A stretch of DNA of 63,199 nucleotides from positions 1 through 63,199 of the forward strand of contig JAISPT010000056.1 in NCBI GenBank assembly GCA_031274715.1. Direction: 5' to 3'. The stretch is from Azonexus sp. (GTDB lineage Bacteria; Pseudomonadota; Gammaproteobacteria; Burkholderiales; Rhodocyclaceae). The notes beneath the pieces are model-generated. The model was given only the letters and a program-made list of their open reading frames with translations. It was not told the DNA's origin and ran no database searches. Position numbers and translations under genes: made by a program. Shown piece after piece: positions 27,047 to 37,950 of the stretch (the stretch's first letter is position 1; every line of letters begins with the position of its first letter).

Positions 27047-27845
27047 GATCCGGCTCCCAATGTTCAACCGGCAGCAGCGAACCCCACAGACGGCCGACCG
27101 TCGCCTCGACCTGGGCCGGCATGCCGCTGCTGGCCACCGTCAGCCGCCCGTGGCCGCCACCGAGCAGGCCAGCGGCAGCGAGCCGGCGTTCGAGCTGGCG
27201 CGCCACTGCCTCGCCGGTATCAAGCAGGGTGACGCCAGCCGGCAGGCGGCGGGCGATCATCTCAGCGACCCACGGATAGTGCGTGCAGCCAAGCACTACA
27301 ACGTCAGCTCCGGCAGCGGCCAGCGGCGCCACGAAGGCATCGAGCAGGCATTCGATCTCCGCACTGTCTGGCCCATGCCGCTCAATCGCCTCGGCCAGGC
27401 CCGGACAAGCCTGGCCGAGGACGCGATGCTGGCTGGCATGATCGCCGACCAGACGCTGGAAACGCTGACTGCGCAGGGTTCGCGTCGTGGCCAACACGCC
27501 GATCACGCCGGAGCGCGTCAATGCGGCAGCCGGCTTGACGCCTGGTTCGAGCGCAACAACAGGCAGTGAACTGGCGGCGCGGATACTTTCCGCCGCCACC
27601 ACCGTCGCCGTATTGCAGGCGATGACCAGGGCCTTGGCGCCGCGCCGGGCCAGGGCCGCGGCGATCTGCTCGCCACGCTCGCGGATGAAGCTTTCCGGCC
27701 GGTCACCGTAGGGCAGGAAGCGGGTGTCGGCGAAATAGAAGAAATCCTCGCCCGGCAAGCGCTGGCGCAAAGCGCGCAGGACTGTCAGGCCGCCGAGGCC
27801 GGAATCGAAAACAGCAATGGGATGATGATTGAGCGGGGCATCCAC
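27039..27845 (-). CDS. murI: Glutamate racemase
   Basis: The 268-residue enzyme provides D-glutamate for peptidoglycan. The two catalytic cysteines lie in VIACNTATV and VLGCTHYPW, and the N-terminus IAVFDSGLGGLTVLRAL is typical. Length matches the family. It overlaps the downstream CoA-transferase gene by 8 bp. The 226-bp gap 27846-28071 to icd shows no credible gene. Confidence 0.97.
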   Translation of the reverse strand: MDAPLNHHPIAVFDSGLGGLTVLRALRQRLPGEDFFYFADTRFLPYGDRPESFIRERGEQIAAALARRGAKALVIACNTATVVAAESIRAASSLPVVALEPGVKPAAALTRSGVIGVLATTRTLRSQRFQRLVGDHASQHRVLGQACPGLAEAIERHGPDSAEIECLLDAFVAPLAAAGADVVVLGCTHYPWVAEMIARRLPAGVTLLDTGEAVARQLERRLAAAGLLGGGHGRLTVASSGMPAQVEATVGRLWGSLLPVEHWEPDHA

Positions 27846-28071
27846 GGCAGGTCAGGCAGAGTGATGGGCGGCAGCCGAAAGCGCCAGGCCATCATTATCG
27901 CATTCCGCCCCGGCCGCCGGAATCGCCCCATACCGATATCCCTTTCCGCCAACACGACAAGCACAGGCTGAAACGGCGGACCGGCAGCGGGCGGAATCGG
28001 CCCTTCTGCAACCGCCGTCTACAGGCATCCCAGGGATGGCGGACGGGACGGCCACAGCCGCCATGTTCAAT

Positions 28072-29313
<1,242 letters not shown>

Positions 29314-29427
29314 CGGCAACTCCTTGCATGGTCATGAATGGGGCACACAACCGCCGGCCGCGGAGTTTTCCCGAATCGGCGGCGCAGCCGATTATGAAAC
29401 AAAAGCGCCGCCGCTGTCAGTGCTCGA

Positions 29428-30516
29428 TCAGTGCTCGAAGGCCAGCCGGCGACCCTCGGCATCGCGGTCGGCTGCTTGCTCCGGCTTGCGGAAGCGCTTG
29501 GCTAGGAGAGCCGCCGGCGTTTCCACCCAGCGGTGAAAGAGATTGGCGGCCAGCAAGCTGCCACCGAAGGCAACCAGTAGGCCAGCCGTCGCCGCCGCTG
29601 GCGAATTCCATCCCAGGCGCGCCCACAACGCACCGACCAGGACCAGGACCGGAAAGTGGATCAGGAACAGACTGAACGACATTTTGCCGATACGGGCGAT
29701 CAGATTGCTCCGCGACCAATGCCGACCTAAACCCGAACGCCCGACGATGAACAGCAGCATGCCGAACACCATGGTCACGATCACCCGCCAACGCCAGGCG
29801 TACAGCATGGCGAGCAGCATCACCCCCTGGAAGACCACGAACCCGACCGTGCCATCACGCATCAGCGCCTTGTGCACGAGGATACCCATGAAGAAGAAGG
29901 GGAAGAAATACAGGGCCCAGCACTCCCCGGCCGGATCGAGGTTGAAATGGAACAGCGAGTAGAGCGAGGCTGTCCAGCCGAGCAACATGACGATGCCGTC
30001 GCCGCCCCTACCGAAGCGCTGTTGCAGAACCAGCGCGCAGGCGTAGGCGAAACCGAGCTGGAAATTGATGCAGACGAACCATAGGCCAGCCGATAGCGAC
30101 TCGTAACCAAGGATGTCTTGCAAAAAGAATAGATGGGCGAGGAACTGGCCGGCCGATACCGGCTGGCCGAGCACGTCGTCGGGCACCCAGCCGCGCGCGA
30201 ATCCGTAGATCGGCAGGATGGCGATGGCGACGGCCAGATAGGGCAAGCCGAGCCGGCAGTAGCGCTGGATCGCGAAACGCCCGAGTTGCGCTGTATTCCA
30301 CTCCTCCCGGCTGCCGATGCCCTGGGCGGCAACATAACCGCTGACCACGAAGAATACCTGTGTCGCGCGGCCGTAGTCGGCCACCCAGTCAAGCAAGCCG
30401 CCGAGCAGCGGCGCTGCCCAGTCGTTCAGCGGCGCGTACAGGGAAAAATGGTGCCAGACGATCGTCAGCGCGGCAAAAGCGCGCAAGGCCAGGATGAAGG
30501 ACGGTTGGACAGCCAA
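29428..30516 (-). CDS. Membrane acyltransferase 3 family protein (OafA/YrhL-like)
   Basis: A protein of about 362 residues with some ten hydrophobic helices. The N-terminal family signature is LRAFAALTIVWHHFSLY, with the catalytic-type His in the first helix, and QVFFVVSGYVAA follows. Such enzymes O-acylate surface polysaccharides or lipids; the substrate is unknown. The start is uncertain: a TTG at 30516 fits the family length, while GTG (30576) and TTG (30585) would extend it; none has a good ribosome-binding site. It sits between the two isocitrate dehydrogenase genes, all on the minus strand, but idh has its own terminator. Confidence 0.85.
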   Translation of the reverse strand: MAVQPSFILALRAFAALTIVWHHFSLYAPLNDWAAPLLGGLLDWVADYGRATQVFFVVSGYVAAQGIGSREEWNTAQLGRFAIQRYCRLGLPYLAVAIAILPIYGFARGWVPDDVLGQPVSAGQFLAHLFFLQDILGYESLSAGLWFVCINFQLGFAYACALVLQQRFGRGGDGIVMLLGWTASLYSLFHFNLDPAGECWALYFFPFFFMGILVHKALMRDGTVGFVVFQGVMLLAMLYAWRWRVIVTMVFGMLLFIVGRSGLGRHWSRSNLIARIGKMSFSLFLIHFPVLVLVGALWARLGWNSPAAATAGLLVAFGGSLLAANLFHRWVETPAALLAKRFRKPEQAADRDAEGRRLAFEH

Positions 30517-30608
30517 GACGATATGAAATATTTGAAAAACAATATTCTCACATGTTGATTTTTCGTTTCCGCCCACTGCCGGCAAATAAAGTTGTCGCCA
30601 TGGAACGA

Positions 30609-30638
30609 CAAAACGGAGGCCCGCAGGCCTCCGTTTCC
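30609..30638 (-). terminator. Rho-independent terminator of idh
   Basis: An 11-bp perfect stem (30611-30621 with 30626-30636) with loop CGCA is followed on the minus strand by TTTTG, 25 bp beyond the idh stop. Confidence 0.85.
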
Positions 30639-30661
30639 TGGCATGCCGGCACTGCGGATGC

Positions 30662-32899
30662 TTAAGCGCGCATCGCCTTCAGCGCGGCGTTCAGCGTCGG
30701 ACTCGGACGCATCACCGCCTTGCACTTCTCCGAATCAACCTTGTAGTAGCCGCCGATGTCGACCGGCTTGCCCTGCACCGTCTTCAGTTCGGCGACGATG
30801 GTGGCTTCGTTGGCGCTCAAGGTCTTGGCCAGCGTGGCGAAGTGAGTGGCCAATTCGGCATCCTCCTTCTGTGCCGCCAATTCCTGCGCCCAGTACATGG
30901 TCAGGTAGAACTGCGAGCCGCGGTTGTCGAGCTCGCCGGTCTTCGGCGACGGCGACTTGTTGTTGTCCAGCAGCTTGCCGGTAGCGGCATCCAGCGTCTT
31001 GGCCAGCAGCTTGGCCTTGGCGTTGTTCTCCTTGATGCCCAGTTCTTCCAGCGACACCGCCAGGGCCAGGAACTCGCCCAACGAATCCCAGCGCAGGTGG
31101 TTTTCCTGGGTCAGTTGCTGCACATGCTTGGGCGCCGAGCCGCCGGCGCCGGTTTCGTACATGCCACCGCCGTTCATCAGCGGGACGATGGACAGCATCT
31201 TGGCCGAGGTGCCCAGTTCCATAATCGGGAACAGGTCGGTCAGGTAGTCGCGCAGGATGTTGCCGGTGACCGAGATGGTATCGAGGCCGCGGGCAACCCG
31301 TTCGAGCGTGAAACGCATGGCACGGACCTGCGACATGATCTGGATGTCGAGGCCGGTAGTGTCGTGATCCTGCAGGTATTTTTTGACCTTCTTGATCAGC
31401 TCGTTCTCGTGCGGACGATACGGGTCGAGCCAGAAGACGGCCGGCATGCCGGAGTTGCGGGCACGGGTGACGGCGAGCTTGACCCAGTCGCGGATCGGTG
31501 CGTCCTTGACTTGGCACATGCGCCAGATGTCGCCGGCTTCGACATTCTGCGTCAGCAGCACTTCGCCGCTATCGATGTCGACGATGTTGGCGATGCCATC
31601 CTCGGCAATCTCGAAGGTCTTGTCGTGCGAGCCATATTCCTCGGCCTGCTGGGCCATCAGGCCGACGTTCGGCACCGTGCCCATGGTCCGCGGATCGAAG
31701 TTGCCGTGCCATTTGCAGAAGCCGATCATCTCCTGGTAAATGCGGGCGAAGGTCGATTCCGGCATGACGCACTTGCTGTCGTACTGCTTGCCGTCGGCGC
31801 CCCACATCTTGCCGCCCTGGCGGATCATGGCCGGCATCGAGGCATCGACGATCACGTCGTTCGGCGAGTGGAAGTTGGTGATGCCCTTGGCCGAATCGAC
31901 CATGGCCAAGCGCGGACGGTGCTCCTGACAGGCGTGCAGGTCGCGGATGATTTCGTCGCGCTGGGATTCCGGCAACTGCTCGATCTTCTCGTACAGATCG
32001 ACCATGCCGTTATTGACGTTAACGCCCAGCTCGGCAAAGGTCCTGGCGTGCTTCTCGAAGGCTTCCTTGTAGTAAATCTTGACGCAGTGGCCGAAGACGA
32101 TCGGGTGCGAGACCTTCATCATCGTCGCCTTGACGTGCAGCGAGAACAGGATGCCGGCTTCGCGGCAGTCTTCCAGTTCCTTCTCGTAGAAATCGCACAG
32201 CGCTTTCTTGCTCATGAACATCGAGTCGATGATCTCGCCTTCGAGCAGCTTGACTTCCGGCTTGAGCACGGTGGACTTGCCGCCCTTGGCGATCAATTCC
32301 ATGCGCACGCGACGGGCCTTGTCCAGGGTCAGCGATTTTTCGCCGTGGTAGAAGTCGCCGCCGTGCATGTGCGAGACGTGGGTCTGCGACCACTGCTTCC
32401 ACTCGCCCATCGAATGCGGATGCTTCTTGGCGTAATTCTTGACGGCGCCCGGCGCGCGGCGGTCGGAGTTGCCTTCGCGCAGCACCGGATTGACGGCCGA
32501 GCCAAGACATTTGCCAAAGCGGGCCTTGAGCGCCTTCTCCTCGTCGGTGGTCGGATTCTCGGGGTAGTCGGGAATCTTGTAGCCCTTCTCCTGCAGTTCC
32601 TTGACGCAAGCCTTCAACTGGGCCACCGAGGCCGAAATGTTGGGCAATTTGATGATGTTGGTCTCGGGCAGCAGGCACTTCTTGCCCAGTTCGGCCAGCG
32701 TATTCGGCAAGCGTTGTTCTTCGCTCAGAAATTCCGGAAATTCAGCGATGACACGGGCGGAAACGGAGATGTCCGCCTTCTCGACCGTGATACCAGCCGG
32801 CCCGGTAAAGGTGCGAATAATCGGCAGAAAGGCACAAGTCGCCAGCAGCGGCGCCTCGTCGGTAAGCGTATAGATGATCCTGGACTTGTCTGCAGACAT
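30662..32899 (-). CDS. idh: NADP-dependent isocitrate dehydrogenase, monomeric type
   Basis: The 745-residue protein matches the large monomeric IDH family and is unrelated in size to the dimeric Icd. Landmarks are IIYTLTDEAPLLATCAFLPIIRTF, LREGNSDRRAPGAVKNYAKKHPHSMG, MDLYEKIEQLP-type helices, CQEHRPRLAMVDSAKGITNFHSPNDVIVDASMPAMIR and GGMYETGAGGSAPKHVQQ. The ATG at 32899 follows AGAGGAA; the longer upstream frame is not family-like. It is divergent from aceK with 198 bp between the starts. Why the cell keeps two isocitrate dehydrogenases is not evident from sequence. Confidence 0.97.
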   Translation of the reverse strand: MSADKSRIIYTLTDEAPLLATCAFLPIIRTFTGPAGITVEKADISVSARVIAEFPEFLSEEQRLPNTLAELGKKCLLPETNIIKLPNISASVAQLKACVKELQEKGYKIPDYPENPTTDEEKALKARFGKCLGSAVNPVLREGNSDRRAPGAVKNYAKKHPHSMGEWKQWSQTHVSHMHGGDFYHGEKSLTLDKARRVRMELIAKGGKSTVLKPEVKLLEGEIIDSMFMSKKALCDFYEKELEDCREAGILFSLHVKATMMKVSHPIVFGHCVKIYYKEAFEKHARTFAELGVNVNNGMVDLYEKIEQLPESQRDEIIRDLHACQEHRPRLAMVDSAKGITNFHSPNDVIVDASMPAMIRQGGKMWGADGKQYDSKCVMPESTFARIYQEMIGFCKWHGNFDPRTMGTVPNVGLMAQQAEEYGSHDKTFEIAEDGIANIVDIDSGEVLLTQNVEAGDIWRMCQVKDAPIRDWVKLAVTRARNSGMPAVFWLDPYRPHENELIKKVKKYLQDHDTTGLDIQIMSQVRAMRFTLERVARGLDTISVTGNILRDYLTDLFPIMELGTSAKMLSIVPLMNGGGMYETGAGGSAPKHVQQLTQENHLRWDSLGEFLALAVSLEELGIKENNAKAKLLAKTLDAATGKLLDNNKSPSPKTGELDNRGSQFYLTMYWAQELAAQKEDAELATHFATLAKTLSANEATIVAELKTVQGKPVDIGGYYKVDSEKCKAVMRPSPTLNAALKAMRA

Positions 32900-33097
32900 G
32901 CTTTCCTCTGGTCGTTGGTTTTCGATTAGCGGCCGACGATACGCCGACACCCTTGCGCAGTGCTTACAAAAGAACCTTGGGAGTATCCGCAAGGTGGCGC
33001 TTTCGGTCAACGGCAAATTGGCCTTGCACAGTCCGCCGCAGGCCGCCCGAAGGTAGTGCCGATGCTAGAATCCACGGCATTTCCGGGAGGCGGAACA

Positions 33098-34885
33098 ATG
33101 AAGATTTCGGTCGGACTCTACGGTAACAATAGCCACCAGATCGCGCTCGCGCTGATCCAGGGCTTCAACAAGCACTACACCCTGTTCCGCCAGACCTGCC
33201 GGGAGGCCAAGACCCGCTTCGAGAACGCCGACTGGGCCGGCGTGCATCGCGCCGTACGCGAGCGCATCCGCTTCTATGACAACCGCGTCGCCGAGTGCGT
33301 CGAACGCCTGCGCAACGACTTCGATGCCCAGAACCTCGACGAGGCCACCTGGCAACAGGTCAAGCTGCTGTACATCGGCCTCCTGCTCAACCACAAGCAG
33401 CCAGAACTGGCCGAGACCTTCTTCAATTCGGTGACGACCAAGATCCTGCACCGGACCTACTTCCAGAACGACTTCATGTTCGTCCGCCCGAGTATCTCGA
33501 CCGAGCACTTGGAAGCCGACGCAACGCCGACCTACCGCAGCTACTACGCCGATACCAGCGGCTTGCACGGAGCGATCCACCACGTCGTCAGCGATTTCGG
33601 CTGGCAACGCCCGTTCGCCGATCTCGAACGCGACGTCAGCTACGTCTACCACGCCATCCGTCACTTCATGCAAGGGATGCCGAGCCGCGAATTCAATTTC
33701 CAGATCCAGGTGCTCGGCTCGCCCTTCTACCGCAACAAAGCGGCCTATCTAATCGGCAAGGCGATCAACGGTCCGGTCGAGTACCCCTTCGCCATTCCCG
33801 TGCTGCACGACGCAACCGGCAAGCTCCATCTCGACACCATCCTGCTCGACGCTTGGCGCATCGGCCTCCTGTTCTCACTGTCGCGCGCTTACTTCATGGT
33901 CGACATGGAGGTGCCTGCCGGCTACGTGCAGTTCCTGCGCTCGATTATCCCCAACAAGCCGCGCTCCGAGTTGTACATCATGCTCGGCCTGGGCAAGCAG
34001 GGGAAGACGATGTTCATCCGCGATTTTATCTACCACCTGCACCATTCCCGGGACCGTTTCATCATGGCCCCGGGTACCCGTGGCCTGGTCATGTTGGTGT
34101 TCACGCTGCCCTCCTACCCCTACGTGTTCAAGATCATCCGCGACGTCTTCGGCAGCAGCAAGGAGATGGACCACGCCACGGTCGAGCGTAAGTTCCTGAT
34201 GGTCAAGCAGGTCGACCGCGTCGGGCGGATGGCCGACACGCTGGAATTCTCCAACGTCCGTTTCCCGCTCACCCGCTTCAGCGCCGAGGTACTCGACGAA
34301 CTGCGGACGCTAGCTCCCTCTCAGATGGAAATCGACGGCGAGCAGTTAATCATCCGCCACCTCTACATCGAGCGGCGGATGGAGCCGCTGAACATGCACC
34401 TCGAACGCATGGACCAGACCGGCAACCTCACCGCCCTGGAGCACGCGGTCAAGGAATACGGCAACGCCATCCGCGAGCTGGCACAGGCCAACATCTTCCC
34501 CGGCGACATGCTGTGGAAGAACTTCGGCATCACCCGCTACGGCCGCGTCGTTTTCTACGATTACGACGAAATCGAGCACATGACCGACATCAATTTCCGC
34601 ACCATCCCACCGGCGCCGGATTTCGAAACGGAGATGTCGGGCGAAGTGTGGTACCCGGTGGCACGCAACGATGTCTTCCCCGAGGAATTCGCCACCTTCC
34701 TGCTCGGCTCGCCGCGCGTCCGCCAGGCCTTCCTGAAGCACCACCGCGACTTGCTCGGCCCGGCCTTCTGGCAGGCGGCTCAGGCCAAGATTCAGGCCGG
34801 CCATGTCGAGGATTTCTTCCCCTACCCCGAGGAACTGCGCTTCGTAAACAGCCGCCCCTCACCGGCCGACGAAGTGGCTATCTGA
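33098..34885 (+). CDS. aceK: Isocitrate dehydrogenase kinase/phosphatase
   Basis: The 595-residue bifunctional enzyme phosphorylates and dephosphorylates Icd, diverting isocitrate to the glyoxylate shunt. The ATP-binding region APGTRGLVMLVFTLPSYPYVFKIIRD and the C-terminal kinase block FPGDMLWKNFGITRYGRVVFYDYDEIEHMTD are present. The ATG at 33098 follows GGAGG; an ATG at 33062 in frame is possible but has no such site. It is unlinked to aceBA and placed divergently from the monomeric idh. Confidence 0.96.
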   Translation: MKISVGLYGNNSHQIALALIQGFNKHYTLFRQTCREAKTRFENADWAGVHRAVRERIRFYDNRVAECVERLRNDFDAQNLDEATWQQVKLLYIGLLLNHKQPELAETFFNSVTTKILHRTYFQNDFMFVRPSISTEHLEADATPTYRSYYADTSGLHGAIHHVVSDFGWQRPFADLERDVSYVYHAIRHFMQGMPSREFNFQIQVLGSPFYRNKAAYLIGKAINGPVEYPFAIPVLHDATGKLHLDTILLDAWRIGLLFSLSRAYFMVDMEVPAGYVQFLRSIIPNKPRSELYIMLGLGKQGKTMFIRDFIYHLHHSRDRFIMAPGTRGLVMLVFTLPSYPYVFKIIRDVFGSSKEMDHATVERKFLMVKQVDRVGRMADTLEFSNVRFPLTRFSAEVLDELRTLAPSQMEIDGEQLIIRHLYIERRMEPLNMHLERMDQTGNLTALEHAVKEYGNAIRELAQANIFPGDMLWKNFGITRYGRVVFYDYDEIEHMTDINFRTIPPAPDFETEMSGEVWYPVARNDVFPEEFATFLLGSPRVRQAFLKHHRDLLGPAFWQAAQAKIQAGHVEDFFPYPEELRFVNSRPSPADEVAI

Positions 34886-34926
34886 GGCACCGCCCACCCT
34901 TTTTAAAGGTAAGCAATTCATGAAGT

Positions 34927-34951
34927 AAATAGTTAGAAATACTGACTATTT
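34927..34951. promoter_or_regulatory. Inverted repeat upstream of the pnt operon
   Basis: AAATAGT (34927-34933) and ACTATTT (34945-34951) form 7-bp arms separated by 11 bp. They lie in an AT-rich block between aceK and pntAA, about 130 bp before the operon start, and could bind a dimeric regulator. Confidence 0.35.
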
Positions 34952-35082
34952 GTGAAGTAACAATTCTCTTATCTTCGCCAGAAAATTTGAAGCGGCAATG
35001 ATCCAAATTGCTGCCCGCCGGCTGGCGCACCGGCAAATTTCCATCAATATTCCAACAAGTTACTGTTTCAAGGAGAACCTCG

Positions 35083-36210
35083 ATGCCCCTGACCCTGGCG
35101 GCTTCCCGGGAACGCGCCGACGGTGAGAACCGGACCGCGCTCGTTCCCGAGACAGCCAAGAAATTTGCCGCCCTCGGCGCGCGCCTGCGCATGGAGCAGA
35201 GCGCCGGCGTCAGCAGTCATTTTCTCGACTCCGACTATAGCGAGGTCGATTTCACCCCCGGCCTACCGGAAACCTATGCTGGCGCCGAGATTGTGCTGCG
35301 CGTGACGCCGCCGACGGCGGAAGAGATCGCCGCGCTGCCCGACGGAGCGATACTGATCGGTCTGCTCAAGCCCTACGACAGCCGCGAGCGGCTGGCGGCG
35401 CTGAATGCCAAAAAAATCACCGCCTTCGCCCTCGAACTGTTGCCGCGCATTTCGCGCGCCCAGAGCATGGACGCGCTGTCCTCGCAGGGCTCCTGCATCG
35501 GCTACCAGTGCGGCCTGATCGCCGCCGCCCGCTGTACCAAGTTCTTCCCGATGCTGACCACCGCCGCCGGCACCGTTCGCCCGGCGCGGGTGCTGGTGAT
35601 CGGCGCCGGCGTCGCCGGCTTGCAGGCGATCGCCACCTGCAAGCGTCTCGGCGCCATGGTCGAGGCCTACGACGTGCGCGCCGCGGCCAAGGAACAAATC
35701 GAATCGCTCGGCGCCAAGTTCGTCGACACCGGCGTCTCGGCCGAGGGCACCGGCGGCTACGCCCGCGAACTGTCCGCCGAGGAAAAGACCGCCCAGGCCG
35801 AGAAGCTGACCAAGGCCGTCGCCGCCGCCGACGTGGTGATCGCCACCGCATCCATTCCCGGCAAGAAGGCACCGACCATCATCACCAAGGAGATGGTCGG
35901 GCGCATGAAGTACGGCGCCCTCATCGTCGACATGGCCGCGGAAACCGGCGGCAATTGCGAGTTGACGCAGCCGGGCGAGCACGTCGTCGCCAACGACGTG
36001 AACATCCACGGCCCGCTCAACCTGCCGTCGCGAATGCCGACGCACGCTTCCGAGTTGTACGCCAAGAACATCTACAACTTCCTGTCGCCGTGGATCAAGG
36101 ACGGCGCACTGCAATTCGACTGGGACGACGAGATCGTCGCCGGCACCCTGCTGTGCAAGGATGGCGCGACCGTCCACGCCACCGTCAAGAACGTTTTGGG
36201 AGAAGCCTGA
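35083..36210 (+). CDS. pntAA: NAD(P) transhydrogenase subunit alpha part 1
   Basis: The 375-residue protein is the NAD(H)-binding domain I of the proton-translocating transhydrogenase. It has an alanine dehydrogenase/PNT-type N-terminus (ASRERADGENRTALVPETAKKFAALGA) and a nucleotide fold (ARVLVIGAGVAGLQAIATCKRLGA). Motif IVDMAAETGGNCELTQPGE is also typical. CAAGGAG precedes the ATG at 35083. The stop overlaps the pntAB start (TGATG). The alpha subunit is split in two genes here, as in Rhodospirillum, not fused as in E. coli. Confidence 0.96.
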   Translation: MPLTLAASRERADGENRTALVPETAKKFAALGARLRMEQSAGVSSHFLDSDYSEVDFTPGLPETYAGAEIVLRVTPPTAEEIAALPDGAILIGLLKPYDSRERLAALNAKKITAFALELLPRISRAQSMDALSSQGSCIGYQCGLIAAARCTKFFPMLTTAAGTVRPARVLVIGAGVAGLQAIATCKRLGAMVEAYDVRAAAKEQIESLGAKFVDTGVSAEGTGGYARELSAEEKTAQAEKLTKAVAAADVVIATASIPGKKAPTIITKEMVGRMKYGALIVDMAAETGGNCELTQPGEHVVANDVNIHGPLNLPSRMPTHASELYAKNIYNFLSPWIKDGALQFDWDDEIVAGTLLCKDGATVHATVKNVLGEA

Positions 36211-36497
36211 TGGACGGCCTACTCACGCTATACATCTTTATGCTTGCCGCCTTCACCGGCTACGAGATCATCGCCAAGGTACCGGTGATCCTGCACACGC
36301 CGCTGATGTCCGGCTCCAACTTCATCCACGGCGTGGTCGTGGTCGGCGCAATGATCATCCTCGGCGTCGCCGAAACGCCGACGCAACAGGCTATCGGCTT
36401 CTTCGCCGTGGCGCTCGGCGCGGCCAACGCGGCCGGCGGCTATGTCGTCACCGAACGCATGCTGGCCATGTTCAAGAAGAAGGAGAGCGGCCAATGA
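36210..36497 (+). CDS. pntAB: NAD(P) transhydrogenase subunit alpha part 2 (membrane)
   Basis: The 95-residue protein has three to four membrane helices, with YIFMLAAFTGYEIIAKVPVILHTPLMSGSNFIHG typical of domain II. It forms the proton channel together with PntB. It overlaps pntAA by one base (TGATG) and pntB by four (ATGA), so the three genes are coupled. Confidence 0.95.
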   Translation: MDGLLTLYIFMLAAFTGYEIIAKVPVILHTPLMSGSNFIHGVVVVGAMIILGVAETPTQQAIGFFAVALGAANAAGGYVVTERMLAMFKKKESGQ

Positions 36498-37867
36498 ACG
36501 CCCCGATCTACGTCCAGGGCGCCTGGTTTGCCGGCGCTCTGCTGTTCATTTTCGGCCTCAAGGGCATGAGCTCGCCGGCCAGCGCTCGCAAAGGCATCGT
36601 CATTGCCGGCTACGGCATGCTGCTGGCCATTGTCGCCACCTTCCTGATCCCCGGCCTGAACAATCTCGGCCTGATGATCCTAGCGCTGGCGATCGGCGGC
36701 GGCGGTGCTTGGTTCTCGGCGCAGAAGGTCAAGATGACCGACATGCCGCAAATGGTCGCCATCTACAACGGCATGGGCGGCGGCGCGGCAGCGGCCATCG
36801 CCGCCGTCGAGCTGGCCAAGGGCGACGTTCACGGCACCATGACGACGACGCTGGCAGTGCTCGGCGCGCTGATCGGTGCCGTCTCCTTCACCGGCTCCTG
36901 CGTCGCCTGGGCCAAGCTGCAAGGGGTGCTGAAAAAAGCAGTGCGATTGCCAGCACAGAACGCGATCAATGTAATCCTGGCGCTCGTTGCCGTGGCACTG
37001 GGTACCGCGGTCATCGTCATGGTGCCGGCCCGACCGGAACTGATCGGCCTATTTTTCATCGCCGCCTTGGTGCTCGGCCTGATCGTTACGCTGCCGATCG
37101 GCGGTGCCGACATGCCGGTGGTAATTTCGCTGTTCAATGCCTTCACCGGTCTGGCTGTCGGCTTCGAAGGCTACGTGCTGGGTAATCCAGCGCTGATCAT
37201 CGCCGGTATCGTTGTCGGCGCCGCCGGCACACTGCTGACGCAACTGATGGCCAAGGCAATGAACCGGCCGCTGACGAACATCCTGTTCACGCCGATGGTG
37301 GCGAGCAGTAGCAGCAGCGAGGCAATCACCGGCACGATGAGGGAAGTCGGCGCCATCGACGCGGCGGCGCTGATGCGCTACGCCTCCAAGGTGCTCATCG
37401 TCCCCGGCTACGGTATGGCCGTCGCGCACGCCCAGCACAAGGTCTGGGAAATGGCCGAATTGCTGGAGGAAGCCGGCGTCGAGGTGAAGTTCGCCATCCA
37501 CCCGGTGGCCGGACGCATGCCCGGGCACATGAACGTGCTGCTGGCCGAGGCCGGTGTGCCCTACGACAAGATTTTCGACCTCGAAGAGATCAACGGCGAA
37601 TTCGGTCAGGCCGACGTTGCGCTGGTCATTGGCGCCAACGACGTGGTCAACCCGACGGCGCGCACCGACAAGTCGAGTCCGATCTACGGCATGCCGATCC
37701 TTGATGCCGACAAGGCGCAGAACGTCATCGTCATCAAGCGCGGCAAGGGCACCGGCTACTCCGGCGTCGAGAACGCGCTGTTCTACACCGACAACTGCCG
37801 CATGCTGTACGGCGATGCGCAGCCGATGGCCGGCGAGATCATCCAGCACCTGAAGACCATGGGCTGA
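36494..37867 (+). CDS. pntB: NAD(P) transhydrogenase subunit beta
   Basis: The 457-residue protein has about nine membrane helices (1-~270) and a C-terminal NADP(H)-binding domain III (VPGYGMAVAHAQHKVWEMAELLEEAGVEVKFAIHPVAGRMPGHMNVLLAEA, positions about 304-353). Motifs GANDVVNPTAR and KRGKGTGYSGVEN are family signatures. PntAB uses the proton gradient to make NADPH from NADH, or the reverse. With icd and idh it places NADPH supply in one neighbourhood. A strong terminator follows. Confidence 0.97.
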   Translation: MNAPIYVQGAWFAGALLFIFGLKGMSSPASARKGIVIAGYGMLLAIVATFLIPGLNNLGLMILALAIGGGGAWFSAQKVKMTDMPQMVAIYNGMGGGAAAAIAAVELAKGDVHGTMTTTLAVLGALIGAVSFTGSCVAWAKLQGVLKKAVRLPAQNAINVILALVAVALGTAVIVMVPARPELIGLFFIAALVLGLIVTLPIGGADMPVVISLFNAFTGLAVGFEGYVLGNPALIIAGIVVGAAGTLLTQLMAKAMNRPLTNILFTPMVASSSSSEAITGTMREVGAIDAAALMRYASKVLIVPGYGMAVAHAQHKVWEMAELLEEAGVEVKFAIHPVAGRMPGHMNVLLAEAGVPYDKIFDLEEINGEFGQADVALVIGANDVVNPTARTDKSSPIYGMPILDADKAQNVIVIKRGKGTGYSGVENALFYTDNCRMLYGDAQPMAGEIIQHLKTMG

Positions 37868-37884
37868 TTGAACGGCCAGGTCCA

Positions 37885-37918
37885 AAGCACAAGGCCCGCT
37901 CAAGCGGGCCTTGTGCTT
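37885..37918. terminator. Bidirectional hairpin between convergent pntB and dut
   Basis: A 15-bp perfect stem (37885-37899 with 37904-37918) with a 4-base loop lies between the two convergent stops. There is no strong T-run on either strand. Confidence 0.7.
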
Positions 37919-37950
37919 ATTGGATGCCTTTGCGGCGATGTCGCAGCTTC

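Noticed and set aside
27852..28070. A 72-residue minus-strand frame between murI and icd
   Set aside because: It lacks a ribosome-binding site and recognisable domain, and its Ala/Cys/Arg-rich composition looks like GC-rich random frame.
29428..32899. icd, acyltransferase and idh as one operon
   Set aside because: A strong terminator (30609-30638) separates idh from the acyltransferase, and icd has its own upstream gap.
32900..33016. Longer start for monomeric idh
   Set aside because: The extra 39 residues do not fit the family, and AGAGGAA precedes the ATG at 32899.
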